Source: Opitutia bacterium UBA7441 (GTDB lineage Bacteria; Verrucomicrobiota; Verrucomicrobiia; Opitutales; Coraliomargaritaceae). Taken from it: 21,653 bases of DNA. Positions 7,905-16,060 of this stretch are shown piece by piece. The notes under the pieces were generated by a model. That model had not been told where the DNA came from. It saw only the letters and a list, made by a program, of their open reading frames with translations, and ran no database searches. The stretch spans positions 1 to 21,653 of the forward strand of contig DLQD01000015.1 in NCBI GenBank assembly GCA_002480015.1, written 5' to 3'. Positions within the stretch are counted from its first letter, which is position 1. The number at the start of each line of letters is the position of its first letter. The position numbers were made by a program, and so were the translations under genes.

Positions 7905-8169
7905 TCAGGAAGACCACAGATCTTCCTCGTAGCTCCACCATTCACACACCGGGTCGTTAATGTAACGATTCAGCTCATGACGGTTGATACCCCTTTAGTT
8001 AGATCCCATTCGATTCGTCCGCCGACACGCTGTGCCACATGCACTAGTGGCTTTGCTTGATATTGGCCGAAGGTCCCAACTGCCCGATCGAAAAACGTGG
8101 CAATACGAGAGAAATGACAGCAATTGAACCTGCATTTAAAAATGTTCGACGAGTAAACTTTGTATTCAT
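7905..8169 (-). pseudogene. Decayed Tat-exported Gfo/Idh/MocA oxidoreductase (N- and C-termini only)
   Basis: The ATG at 8169 starts MNTKFTRRTFLNAGSIAVIS, a twin-arginine signal peptide of the type seen on exported Gfo/Idh/MocA enzymes; this frame stops at TAG 8044-8046. A second frame, joining near 8085-8095, reads FFDRAVGTFGQYQAKPLVHV and then AQRVGGRIEWDLTKG. A third, after a frameshift near 7985-7995, reads NRHELNRYINDPVCEWWSYE and EDLW, ending at TGA 7905-7907. The last two look like the C-terminal end of such an oxidoreductase. The Rossmann and catalytic parts are absent, so this is an internally deleted and frameshifted pseudogene between MFS and DUF1080. It explains the otherwise gene-free stretch 7872-8216. 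Confidence 0.66.
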
Positions 8170-8216
8170 AGATTATGCATTTGCATAGTCGTAGTTTTTA
8201 TACAGGCAAACTGGTG

Positions 8217-9761
8217 TTATACAATTACTTTAGGCTGATAACCACCCTTGCTTTTAAAGAAGAGAATGAGACCAATGTAGCAGACCAACATGAACGCCGG
8301 AAACATGCACATTTTAGCGAGTGCGCCTTGGGTTTCGCGCTCTCTAATATCAGTCGCTTTCTCTTGAATTGACTCAGGCTGTTCGTCTAAGGCATCTGCG
8401 TTTAGAGCGGTGTAATGCCCGAGAAGGTAATCACTTTCCACCGTCACCGATTCATACACCTCAGGTAGATCCTCCTTGATCCCGGCAGTGACCGAGCTTT
8501 CTTGCAAATAACCAATGAAAGGCCCGCCAAGAATGCCGACAGTCAGCATTCCAATACCAGCGATCGCATTGATCGTGAGCGCACCACCCTTCGGGGTTTG
8601 TTCAGAAACAACACCCAGCATAGTAGGCCAAAAGTAAGTCTTCGCTACACCATAAATGGTGGCTGCAAGGAAAATAAAAATGACCGCATCCGCAAACGAG
8701 AGCAGATACAAACCGAGTATTGCCAACGCTGAGCACATTGCCAGCAAACCAAGAGGGCCAAATTTGCGGATCACCGGCCCCGCATTAAAACGAAGCAGCA
8801 TCATAATGCCGGAGGTATAAACCAAAACCCAAGTCGGATCCCAACCTGCAACGTGCATGGGCTTTTCCATCAGCGCCGAAATCCATCCGTCCGTGCCGAG
8901 CTCCGTCGTGGCCAGAGGCATCATAATGATGACAAGAATTAAGAGGAGTGGATTACCAAATGAACGGCTGTAAAAGGCATAAGCGATGACCGAAACCGCA
9001 ATGAGTGCCCAGGTAATAGTGCTAGACCATGCAAAAACACTCCCCAATTGGGCAAAGATTAAGTAAAAGGCGATAAATGCACCCGCAGTGCCGAATTCTG
9101 CCAACATTTCGCGATAGCTGGAACCTGCAGCCACCCGCTCATTAACGGGAAACTTAACCCGTGCCAACATAATCAGGTAAACTAAAGCGGGCAAGAACAT
9201 CAAGGCAACCAAGATGCGCCAATCGTCCGCGACGATACCACCAAGCCCAATCGCTAATATACCACCAATTACAAGACCGCCAGGCCAGCCAGCGTGCAGT
9301 ATATTGAGCCATTTGGATTTTTCATCCCTAAAGAGTGTCGCCACCACTGGGTTGATAAAAGCTTCGACCGTGCCGTTGCCCAAGCCCAGGATGACCGAGC
9401 CCCAATAGAGATAGCTCCAGGCTTTAGCCTGCGCGGTCGGCAGATCGGTAAGATCACTATTTACCGCCGCATAAGCCATCAAAGCCAACGCACCAAAAAC
9501 TGCATAACAGCCGAAGCTGAAAAACATCGCAAATTTGTAGCCCACTCGGTCGATCACCAAGCTGAATAAAATGATACTGATCGCGAAGGGCCAAATGCCG
9601 GCACCGAAGAGAACGCCACTCTGCACCTTGTCCAAGCCGAACTGTTCCGGCCAAATGCCACTGTTGATTAAAATGGCGCGAATGATGAACGCCATCGAAG
9701 TGGTGATCAGGGCAACAAATGCACCCCAGAAGACTATTTTATCGTTTTTACTATGTTTCAT
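8217..9761 (-). CDS. Major facilitator superfamily transporter
   Basis: This is a 514-residue polytopic membrane protein with about 12 hydrophobic segments and a long soluble loop at about residues 420-475 before the last helix. The N-terminus (FWGAFVALITTSMAFIIRAI) and the motif-A-like IDRVGYKFAMF between the second and third segments support MFS. The long hydrophilic loop is seen in MFS members of Planctomycetes/Verrucomicrobia sugar loci. The gene follows the AraC-type regulator by 17 nt on the same strand, and the oxidoreductase relic and DUF1080 lie downstream. The likely cargo is a sugar or sugar derivative (for example a keto-sugar or oligosaccharide), but that is inferred only from context. 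Confidence 0.88.
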   Translation of the reverse strand: MKHSKNDKIVFWGAFVALITTSMAFIIRAILINSGIWPEQFGLDKVQSGVLFGAGIWPFAISIILFSLVIDRVGYKFAMFFSFGCYAVFGALALMAYAAVNSDLTDLPTAQAKAWSYLYWGSVILGLGNGTVEAFINPVVATLFRDEKSKWLNILHAGWPGGLVIGGILAIGLGGIVADDWRILVALMFLPALVYLIMLARVKFPVNERVAAGSSYREMLAEFGTAGAFIAFYLIFAQLGSVFAWSSTITWALIAVSVIAYAFYSRSFGNPLLLILVIIMMPLATTELGTDGWISALMEKPMHVAGWDPTWVLVYTSGIMMLLRFNAGPVIRKFGPLGLLAMCSALAILGLYLLSFADAVIFIFLAATIYGVAKTYFWPTMLGVVSEQTPKGGALTINAIAGIGMLTVGILGGPFIGYLQESSVTAGIKEDLPEVYESVTVESDYLLGHYTALNADALDEQPESIQEKATDIRERETQGALAKMCMFPAFMLVCYIGLILFFKSKGGYQPKVIV

Positions 9762-9778
9762 TTTTTATATGGGGGTGT

Positions 9779-10600
9779 TCACACTTTTGGGAAAAGAATA
9801 GTTTTAGAAGACGCCTTACGGCGAGGTATTGAGGCCTCACTGAAACGGCGACGGTATTTGAGCGGCGTGATCTTCAGTTCGAGGCGGAAGAGACGCGTCA
9901 TGCTCGTCTGATCATTGAAGCCACAGTCTTTGGCGATACGCGCCAAATCAATATGGCTATTGCGTAGCATAGCACAGGCGGCATTGAGGCGTGTTTTCTG
10001 CAAATACATCAGTGGCGTCAGCCCAAAGAGTTTGCGGAACAATCGCTCTTGCGTACTGACTGAGATACCACCCTCTTTTGCCATATCCGATATCGAAAGC
10101 TTTTGGCGGTAGTGCTTACGCACGTAGTCGACGATGCGGCGCATCTCCGGATGATCTGCATACATCGCATCCGAATCACGGATCACGCGCGCGACGCCCG
10201 CCAGCCCGACCACGACGCCGGCATTATCATATAGCGGAATCTTCGATGTGCAGAGCCAATCCAAGGAGCCATCTGTGGAAGGCACCAACTCGATCTTATC
10301 AAATATTGCTTGCCCCGTGCACATAACCAATTGGTCGTCCGCGTAAAACGCGTCAGCTAGAAAATCCGGACTGTAGTCATAGTCGGTTTTTCCCAGTATC
10401 GCCTCGACCGACGATTCCCCTATCGTTTTGGCAAAGCTTAAACTCGCAGCCATGAAACGACTCTCCGAATTCTTAACGAAATAAAAGGCTCCGGGGATCG
10501 CATTAAAGAGCGACTCCATCAATTGACCCGGACGCAGCGACTCAAAAAATATGGAGGTACACTCGTCTAGGGTATTTTTGCTTAGAGCTTGTGGACGCAT
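9779..10600 (-). CDS. AraC-family regulator with N-terminal PAS-like sensor
   Basis: The product has 273 residues. Residues about 28-142 resemble a PAS domain (IPGAFYFVKNSESRFMAAS, GKTDYDYSPDFLADAFYADD, then a beta-rich end PLYDNAGVVVGLAGVARVI). Residues about 152-252 are the double helix-turn-helix of AraC/XylS regulators (SISDMAKEGGISVSTQERLF, then IDLARIAKDCGFNDQTSMTR and a C-terminal TPLKYRRR). PAS-AraC architecture suggests sensing of a small molecule or redox signal rather than a classical arabinose-type cupin. It is the first gene of the minus-strand group with the MFS gene 17 nt downstream. It is divergent from the DoxX operon across an AT-rich 269-nt spacer, so it may control both directions. 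Confidence 0.9.
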   Translation of the reverse strand: MRPQALSKNTLDECTSIFFESLRPGQLMESLFNAIPGAFYFVKNSESRFMAASLSFAKTIGESSVEAILGKTDYDYSPDFLADAFYADDQLVMCTGQAIFDKIELVPSTDGSLDWLCTSKIPLYDNAGVVVGLAGVARVIRDSDAMYADHPEMRRIVDYVRKHYRQKLSISDMAKEGGISVSTQERLFRKLFGLTPLMYLQKTRLNAACAMLRNSHIDLARIAKDCGFNDQTSMTRLFRLELKITPLKYRRRFSEASIPRRKASSKTILFPKV

Positions 10601-10869
10601 CTATAATTGTGAAAAAAATATTTGACGATAAATGTCAATATAAAGCTAGCTATCGAGATTTAAATCAATCGTTAATGAATCGATAAACGAATCTTAAAAT
10701 AAACTCATCTAACTTGTATGCATATATTTACGTATTATAAATTTTTTAAAAACGCCACGGCCGTAAAAAATTAATCCAAATTAAAAAAAAAATTATTTGT
10801 ATATTTCCTAAGTTCCCTACATTAAAAATTAGAGCAACACCTACCCCTCATTGTTTCCAACAGCACATT
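10601..10869. promoter_or_regulatory. AT-rich divergent control region
   Basis: This 269-nt spacer between the AraC-type regulator and the DoxX-like gene is far richer in A/T than the surrounding coding DNA. It contains an inverted repeat TTGAC-N7-GTCAA (10622-10638), a 10-bp palindrome GATTTAAATC (10657-10666) and related AATCGTTAATG / AATCGATAAACG stretches near 10668-10695. On the minus strand TTGACA within the first repeat could serve as a -35 element for the regulator. A good -10 at proper spacing is not evident. Operator function is inferred from symmetry and position only. Confidence 0.4.
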
Positions 10870-11391
10870 ATGCACTTCAACGAAAACTCCGACTCGAACG
10901 ACCTTGGCCTGAGCCTTGGCATGCTGACACTTCGCTTGTGGCTGGCGATACGCGCAATCCAAACTGGCCTTGAAAAATTCGCTGGAACTTCGGCTGGCTC
11001 CAAAGCTGTCATGGTCGACGGAGCCCCCAACGATTACGGGCTGACCGAGGCGACGACTTCAAAGGTCTACGCCTTGTCTAATTACCACGGAGTCCCCGTC
11101 CCGCTTTACGATAAATTCGCCAATGAGCCGCTGATCCCGGGTTGGGGGCTAGATCTTTACGATGTCGTTCTCGGGCCCGCACTCATCCTCCTGGGGCTCA
11201 CGCTTCTCTTGGGATTGGCCACGCGCTTTTCACTCTTCGCCATGGGCTTAGTCTATACTAGCCTCACTTTCGGACTGATCCTCATTAAACAGGACGCGGG
11301 CGTAGCTTGGCTGGGCATTCACATCATCATGATCGTTCTGGCTCTGGCGCTTGCGAAGTATAACCGCTTTGCTATCCTCAAAAAATGGTAA
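10870..11391 (+). CDS. DoxX-like membrane protein
   Basis: The product has 173 residues with about four hydrophobic helices: about 15-35 (LRLWLAIRAIQTGLEKFAG, the first-helix pattern of DoxX-like proteins), about 95-120, 123-140 and 145-163. The loop at 40-90 is polar. DoxX-family proteins are small inner-membrane proteins whose role ranges from a quinone-linked oxidoreductase subunit to an unknown function. The gene leads an apparent operon; the Tat-exported oxidoreductase starts 25 nt after its stop. The context suggests it could be the membrane partner passing electrons from the periplasmic dehydrogenase to the quinone pool. That is a hypothesis, not shown by sequence. Confidence 0.72.
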   Translation: MHFNENSDSNDLGLSLGMLTLRLWLAIRAIQTGLEKFAGTSAGSKAVMVDGAPNDYGLTEATTSKVYALSNYHGVPVPLYDKFANEPLIPGWGLDLYDVVLGPALILLGLTLLLGLATRFSLFAMGLVYTSLTFGLILIKQDAGVAWLGIHIIMIVLALALAKYNRFAILKKW

Positions 11392-11416
11392 TTCCAACCC
11401 TGAGGATACTGCTACG

Positions 11417-12805
11417 ATGAATCCCAAATTTCTCAATCTTTCCCGCCGAGACTTTCTAACTAAAAGTGCTCTTGGCGCGGGCCTCGCCATCGGCGCCCCG
11501 TCAATCCTCAGAGCCAAAACCGGCGGCACGTCGTCGAACGACATCCGTGTCGGTTTCATCGGCTGCGGTAAACAACACGAAGTGCTGTTCAACGCCATGG
11601 CGAACATCCCAGGCATCCGTTATGTCGCGGCTTGTGACATCATGAAAGCGCGGGTCGGACGCACATTCTCCGCCATCAAGTCACGCTTCGACTACAATAT
11701 CAACCGCTACCTCGACGCCGAGGAAATGCTGACCAAAGAAGCCAAGAACCTCGACGCCGTCTTCGTGGCCACGCCGGACTTCTGGCACTCGCCCCACACT
11801 GTCATGGCGCTCGAAGCGGGCTGCAATGTCTTCTGCGAGAAAATGATGTCCAACACAATCGAAGGCGCCCGCGCCATGGTTGAAGCCATGGATCGCACCG
11901 GTAAGCTGTGCCAAATCGGTCACCAGCGCAGAAGCAACCCGCGCTACCAGTTCACGCTCAATGAATTGATCAATAAGCATAAGATTTGCGGACAATTGAT
12001 CAACGTGAACGGTCAGTGGAACCGGGCGCTGAGTTCCTCGCAGGACATCGTCTCCAAGCCATCGATCCTGCCCGAAGCCGACGTGTTGCGTCAATATGGC
12101 TTCAACACTGGAGCCGACCATACACTCTCGCTCGAAGAACTGCGTCACCGCTTCCTCAACTGGCGTTTCTACACGGCACTGTCAGGCGGCCCCATCTCCG
12201 ACTTGGGCGCCCACCAAATCGACATCTTCAACTGGTTCCTCGGCTCACAGCCGAAATCCGTCACGGCCTCCGGCGGCCGCAGCTACTTCAAAGATCGCGA
12301 GCACTTCGACAATGTCATGTGCATTTTCGACTACGACACGCCGCAAGGCAATGCACGGGCCTTCTACCAAGTGTTGACCACGACCAGCGCGGGCGGCGGC
12401 TACTACGAATCTTTCATGGGGACGGACGGCACGATCGAAATTTCCGAGCGTGAAGCCTACACCAATATCTACAAAGAATCCGGGGCAAGTAACAACGCGA
12501 CCTGGGACGAACTCGTCCGCCGAGGATTACTCAAAAAGGAAGCAGTCGGCGTCGCCGCAGGTGGCTCTGATGCCATCGCATCCTACGAGTCCGCACCACC
12601 CGACGTCTACGCACTTCCCGGCGGCCTGAACAAGCCGCCACACCAACCACACATTGAAAACTTCTTCGCGGCCATCCGGGGTGAGGCTGAATTGACCTGC
12701 GATGCGCGCCATGCACTCGAATCCGAAGCACCCATTTATTGGGTCAACCCCGCGGCCAACAGCCGTCAAGTCATCACTTTCACCGACGAACATCTACACA
12801 CCTAA
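11417..12805 (+). CDS. Tat-exported Gfo/Idh/MocA family oxidoreductase
   Basis: The ATG at 11417 gives 462 residues beginning with a twin-arginine signal (LSRRDFLTKSALGAGLAIGA). The Rossmann NAD(P)-binding motif RVGFIGCGKQ is at 44-53. CEKMMS at 140-145 takes the place of the usual E-K-P motif (here Glu-Lys-Met, so the Pro is replaced). The catalytic-domain motif DLGAHQID at 262-269 contains the His used as a base in the family. Such enzymes oxidise sugars or glycosides, often at C3, using a tightly bound cofactor when exported. A lipoprotein with a discoidin-like domain starts 5 nt downstream and a DoxX-like gene lies upstream. It may cooperate with the DUF1080 protein encoded at 6705-7871. 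Substrate unknown. Confidence 0.93.
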   Translation: MNPKFLNLSRRDFLTKSALGAGLAIGAPSILRAKTGGTSSNDIRVGFIGCGKQHEVLFNAMANIPGIRYVAACDIMKARVGRTFSAIKSRFDYNINRYLDAEEMLTKEAKNLDAVFVATPDFWHSPHTVMALEAGCNVFCEKMMSNTIEGARAMVEAMDRTGKLCQIGHQRRSNPRYQFTLNELINKHKICGQLINVNGQWNRALSSSQDIVSKPSILPEADVLRQYGFNTGADHTLSLEELRHRFLNWRFYTALSGGPISDLGAHQIDIFNWFLGSQPKSVTASGGRSYFKDREHFDNVMCIFDYDTPQGNARAFYQVLTTTSAGGGYYESFMGTDGTIEISEREAYTNIYKESGASNNATWDELVRRGLLKKEAVGVAAGGSDAIASYESAPPDVYALPGGLNKPPHQPHIENFFAAIRGEAELTCDARHALESEAPIYWVNPAANSRQVITFTDEHLHT

Positions 12806-12810
12806 ACATT

Positions 12811-13518
12811 ATGAAATATTTAACATTTAGCCTAATGGCATTATCCGCCCTCCTCTTCGCTGCATGCGGCGATAAGAGTGCAACTGATTCAAGCAGCGCA
12901 AGTTCGGAGGTCGCTGCATCTCCAGCGGGTAGCATGCCTCTGACCACGGAAATCCCGCCAGAACTCATTGAAGGCACGCCACAGCCCATCAAGGTACCCA
13001 ATCTCGAACAAGCACCGTCTACCGTCCCCACTCTTATGGTTCCGGAGGGCACCGTCCTCCTGTCCGCTGGCAAGGAAGTCACCGGCAGTGACGACTTTCC
13101 GATCATCGGTGAACTCTCCTACGTCACCGACGGTGATAAAGAAGCCGGCGAAGGCTATTTCGTCGAGTTGATGGACGGACCGCAATGGGTGCAGATCGAC
13201 CTCGGTGCGCCCGCCGACCTCAGCGCGATCTGGGTCTGGCACTACCACTCTCAAAAGCGCGCCTATCACGATGTCATCGTGCAGGTCTCCAACGATCCCA
13301 CCTTCGAATCCGGCGTCACCACACTCTTCAATAACGACTACGACAATTCCGCCGAACAAGGCAAAGGAAACGACCAGCCATACGTAGAGAGTCGCTTCGG
13401 CAAGCTGATCGATGCCAAGGGTGAGAATGCTCAACACGTGCGACTTTGGAGCAACGGAAACACCGCCAACGACATGAACCACTACGTCGAAGTCGAAGTC
13501 TACGGCATCTCAGAGTAG
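12811..13518 (+). CDS. Lipoprotein with discoidin (F5/8 type C)-like domain
   Basis: The product has 235 residues from the ATG at 12811, 5 nt after the oxidoreductase stop. A lipoprotein signal MKYLTFSLMALSALLFAACG places the lipidated cysteine at 19, followed by a Ser/Ala-rich tether. Residues about 85-233 form a beta-rich module resembling F5/8 type C/discoidin carbohydrate-binding domains (WVQIDLGAPADLSAIWVWHY, VIVQVSNDPTF, HVRLWSNGN, HYVEVEVYG at the end). The likely role is binding glycan or anchoring a periplasmic or outer-membrane complex with the exported oxidoreductase. It is the last gene before a strong terminator. Domain assignment is by pattern only. Confidence 0.82.
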   Translation: MKYLTFSLMALSALLFAACGDKSATDSSSASSEVAASPAGSMPLTTEIPPELIEGTPQPIKVPNLEQAPSTVPTLMVPEGTVLLSAGKEVTGSDDFPIIGELSYVTDGDKEAGEGYFVELMDGPQWVQIDLGAPADLSAIWVWHYHSQKRAYHDVIVQVSNDPTFESGVTTLFNNDYDNSAEQGKGNDQPYVESRFGKLIDAKGENAQHVRLWSNGNTANDMNHYVEVEVYGISE

Positions 13519-13543
13519 TCGATCCGACCGATGCATTCACTTT

Positions 13544-13578
13544 AAAGTCCGCGTCCGTAAGGTTGCGGACTTTTTTTT
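13544..13578 (+). terminator. Intrinsic terminator of the DoxX-oxidoreductase-lipoprotein operon
   Basis: AAAGTCCGC (13544-13552) pairs perfectly with GCGGACTTT (13565-13573), a 9-bp stem with a 12-nt loop. It runs into eight consecutive Ts (13571-13578). It starts 26 nt after the lipoprotein stop codon and is a textbook rho-independent terminator on the plus strand. Confidence 0.93.
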
Positions 13579-13585
13579 CTGGTGC

Positions 13586-13633
13586 GGGAGTGCCCCGAAG
13601 GCTTCGTTGACGCATAGGCCATCGAGCACTCCC
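13586..13633. repeat. Inverted repeat just after the terminator
   Basis: GGGAGTGC (13586-13593) pairs with GCACTCCC (13626-13633) across 32 nt. The interior holds a small nested repeat, CGAAGGCTTCG. There is no T-run, so this is not a second simple terminator. It lies in the 151-nt spacer before the GT-C gene and could be part of its leader or a dispersed repeat. Confidence 0.5.
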
Positions 13634-13729
13634 ATAAAATATAGATACACCGGCAGGGCATATTTTATAAATCTCAATCGTAAAGCATGATTGCTGCAAC
13701 TAGGAATTACCCTTGAATCAAATTTGCAG

Positions 13730-15232
13730 ATGATGAAAAGAGGCCTCATTTGGACTGGCTGGATTGCGATCGCATTGCTCGCAACCTACCTCCGCATGCA
13801 GAATTTGGGCACTCCACCGGTCCATTTTGACGAAGCCACCGGCGCACGCCTTTTAGGCAAACAACTGGAAGGTGAACAACCCCGGTTCGATGCGAGCCAT
13901 TTCCATGGTCCATGGCTTCGGAAGAGCGCCGTCCCGATCGCACGATTCCGCAGTGAAAACGACTGGAAATCTCTTAGCGTTGAAACGCTCCGTCTGAACA
14001 CCGTCATCGCCGGACTACTCTTGTGTTTCACCCCCCTACTCTGGCGGAAGGAGATAGGCATGCCCGGCACCATGGCCGCCTCGGCGCTCCTCGCGACTTC
14101 GCCTCTGATCGTTTACTATAACCGAATGTTTATCCATGAAAGCTGGATAGCACTCTTCGGGATGCTGGCCTGCGCCTCCGTTTTTCGATACCTGCAAAAA
14201 CCGAGCTCCTCGATGGGTATTCTTGGCGGCATTAGCATCGGACTGATGTTTGCCACCAAAGAGACTTTCGCCATCTCCATCCTATCCTGGGGTTTCGCCG
14301 CTGCGACCCTACTATGGCTGGACAAAAAGCCCAGCAATAAACATGGAATACAGAGCTACCTAAAGTCATTCGCTTGGCTCGGCTTCGCAGCCGTCATCAC
14401 CTCGGCCTATTTCTACACAGAAGGATTCAGCCATCCTACTGGTTATTTGGATGCCTTCCGAACTTTCCTTAGCTACGAAACGACTCCCGGGCATGAGAAG
14501 CCCTTTCTCTACTATGCGTACAATCTACTTTGGCCAAAATTCCGCCTCGGCCACTGGTGGTCTGAATCAATGATCGCACTGATGGCGCTGGCCGCACTTG
14601 GCTTCACCCGTGGAAACGGACGACCCAGCGCCGCGATTGTTTTCGTCGCCCTGTCCGCTCTAGCGCATTTCCTCATATACAGCATAATCAGATATAAGAC
14701 CCCTTGGCTTGTGCTACTCCCTTGGGCGCACCTTTGTCTGCTGGCCGGTATGGCCTTCGACCACTGGAAAACAACTGCCCGCATCACCCGCATTGCCTTG
14801 TCGATTCTGCTCATGCTGACCCTCCTCTGGCAAAGCCGGCAAAGCACATTCGCTTGTGGCCGATTCGCCAACGACATTCGCAACCCCTATGCCTATGTGC
14901 CCACGAGTGGGGATACCGTGAGATTAGCATCCTGGTTAAACGAGCTGAATGCGATGCACTCTTTGTCGACTGCCGCGGTCATCGGCAGTGAATACTGGCC
15001 ACTCCCCTGGTATCTACGGAGTCTTGACGAAGTGGGCTACTGTCCGGAGCCAAAGGAGGCATTTCGCGACTATTCGATCGTTTTTGCTATGCCGGAGCAA
15101 GTCGGCCGCGCTAGCGATCTCCTGGAAAACACTCATGTGCCCCTACCCCGCGGCTTGAGAAACAACGTCAGTCTGATGGTCTACTTGCGTAATGATATTT
15201 GGGAGCAATGGAATGGAGAGCCCATCAAATGA
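13730..15232 (+). CDS. Agl23-like (TIGR03663) GT-C membrane glycosyltransferase
   Basis: The product has 500 residues from the first of two adjacent ATGs at 13730; an in-frame TTG at 13691 is less likely. It is polytopic with about 10-12 hydrophobic segments. The N-terminal loop contains PPVHFDEATGARLLGKQLEG, whose Asp-Glu fits the first-loop acidic motif of GT-C enzymes. FHGPWL, YYNRMFIHESWIALFGML, GLMFATKETFAIS and, near the end, NPYAYVPTSGDTVRL and WPLPWYLRSLDEVGY match the family called flippase activity-associated protein Agl23. It probably transfers sugar from a polyprenyl-phosphate donor, or assists lipid-linked glycan handling, at the inner membrane. Its stop overlaps the ATG of the ApbE-like gene (ATGA), indicating translational coupling. 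Confidence 0.82.
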   Translation: MMKRGLIWTGWIAIALLATYLRMQNLGTPPVHFDEATGARLLGKQLEGEQPRFDASHFHGPWLRKSAVPIARFRSENDWKSLSVETLRLNTVIAGLLLCFTPLLWRKEIGMPGTMAASALLATSPLIVYYNRMFIHESWIALFGMLACASVFRYLQKPSSSMGILGGISIGLMFATKETFAISILSWGFAAATLLWLDKKPSNKHGIQSYLKSFAWLGFAAVITSAYFYTEGFSHPTGYLDAFRTFLSYETTPGHEKPFLYYAYNLLWPKFRLGHWWSESMIALMALAALGFTRGNGRPSAAIVFVALSALAHFLIYSIIRYKTPWLVLLPWAHLCLLAGMAFDHWKTTARITRIALSILLMLTLLWQSRQSTFACGRFANDIRNPYAYVPTSGDTVRLASWLNELNAMHSLSTAAVIGSEYWPLPWYLRSLDEVGYCPEPKEAFRDYSIVFAMPEQVGRASDLLENTHVPLPRGLRNNVSLMVYLRNDIWEQWNGEPIK

Positions 15233-16053
15233 CGCAGACGCACATCATCGAGCACGAAGCGATGAAAACGACCTTCGTCCTACGACTCCTCTCTGACAAC
15301 GCGTTGCTGGCCAAACAGGTGGGCAATGCCTGCATCGAATGTATCGACACGATGGAGCGTCAGTTAAGCCGCCACTACCCCGGCAGTGACATTTGGCAGG
15401 TCAACCAGATGCAAGCAGACCAGTCGCTCTTTATCAGTGAGGATAGCTATGAGTGCCTGCGCCTCGCCTTTGTGGCACATAAGCGAACCGGAGGACTTTT
15501 TGACATCACTCTGGGCCGTCAAATCGAGCACTATAAAAACACCAGCGCGGGACCCGCCCCGCAGCTCGAGGGACAACTCATGATCGATCCCGAGCGTCCG
15601 GCCATCCACTGTATCCAGCCTGGACGCGAGATCGACTTGGGAGGCATCGGTAAAGGCTATACCCTTGATCGCCTCAAAGTGATGTGCCTCGAGTATGGAA
15701 TCACCTCTGCACTACTCGCCTCAGGCACCAGCACACAAATCGCATTCGGTGAAAAGAGCTGGCCGATCGAGCTGCAATCGGGAACAGCGAAGCACACGGT
15801 CCAGTTGGCAAATGCCGCCCTGAGCGCATCCGGGACAGGCATTCAGGGCTGCCATATTGTTTCGCCCGACCCAAAGGCCCCGGAGGCCGAATATGAGCGC
15901 ATTTGGTTGATAACCGACACGGCTGCCATGGCCGATGCCTGGTCCACTGCCGCGATGCTCATGTCGAAAGCTGAGTTGGTGAGTCTCAGCAGCCAGCACC
16001 TAAAAATCTATGTGTTCGAAGACGGGCGCATTGCACCACTCCTGGAAAAATAA
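15229..16053 (+). CDS. apbE: ApbE-like FAD:protein FMN transferase
   Basis: The product has 274 residues; the ATG at 15229 overlaps the upstream stop by 4 nt. ApbE attaches FMN to a Thr of target flavoproteins (NqrB/C, RnfG types) using FAD and Mg2+. The core motif DLGGIGKGYTLDRL is at 136-149. A Mg2+-site-like stretch MADAWSTAAML (Asp236, Thr240) is at 234-244, and GTSTQIAFG at 166-174. Near the N-terminus, AMKTTF (11-16) stands where family members usually have M-G-T, so the Gly is replaced by Lys. No signal peptide or lipobox is seen, unlike many ApbE lipoproteins, so it may be cytoplasmic or divergent. No obvious flavinylation target lies in the window. The 3' end is 7 nt from the converging ankyrin gene. 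Confidence 0.86.
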   Translation: MTQTHIIEHEAMKTTFVLRLLSDNALLAKQVGNACIECIDTMERQLSRHYPGSDIWQVNQMQADQSLFISEDSYECLRLAFVAHKRTGGLFDITLGRQIEHYKNTSAGPAPQLEGQLMIDPERPAIHCIQPGREIDLGGIGKGYTLDRLKVMCLEYGITSALLASGTSTQIAFGEKSWPIELQSGTAKHTVQLANAALSASGTGIQGCHIVSPDPKAPEAEYERIWLITDTAAMADAWSTAAMLMSKAELVSLSSQHLKIYVFEDGRIAPLLEK

Positions 16054-16060
16054 AAAGGTG

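Noticed and set aside
13691..13729. Upstream TTG start for the GT-C gene
   Set aside because: It adds 13 residues without membrane or family character; the ATG at 13730 places the first transmembrane helix directly at the N-terminus.
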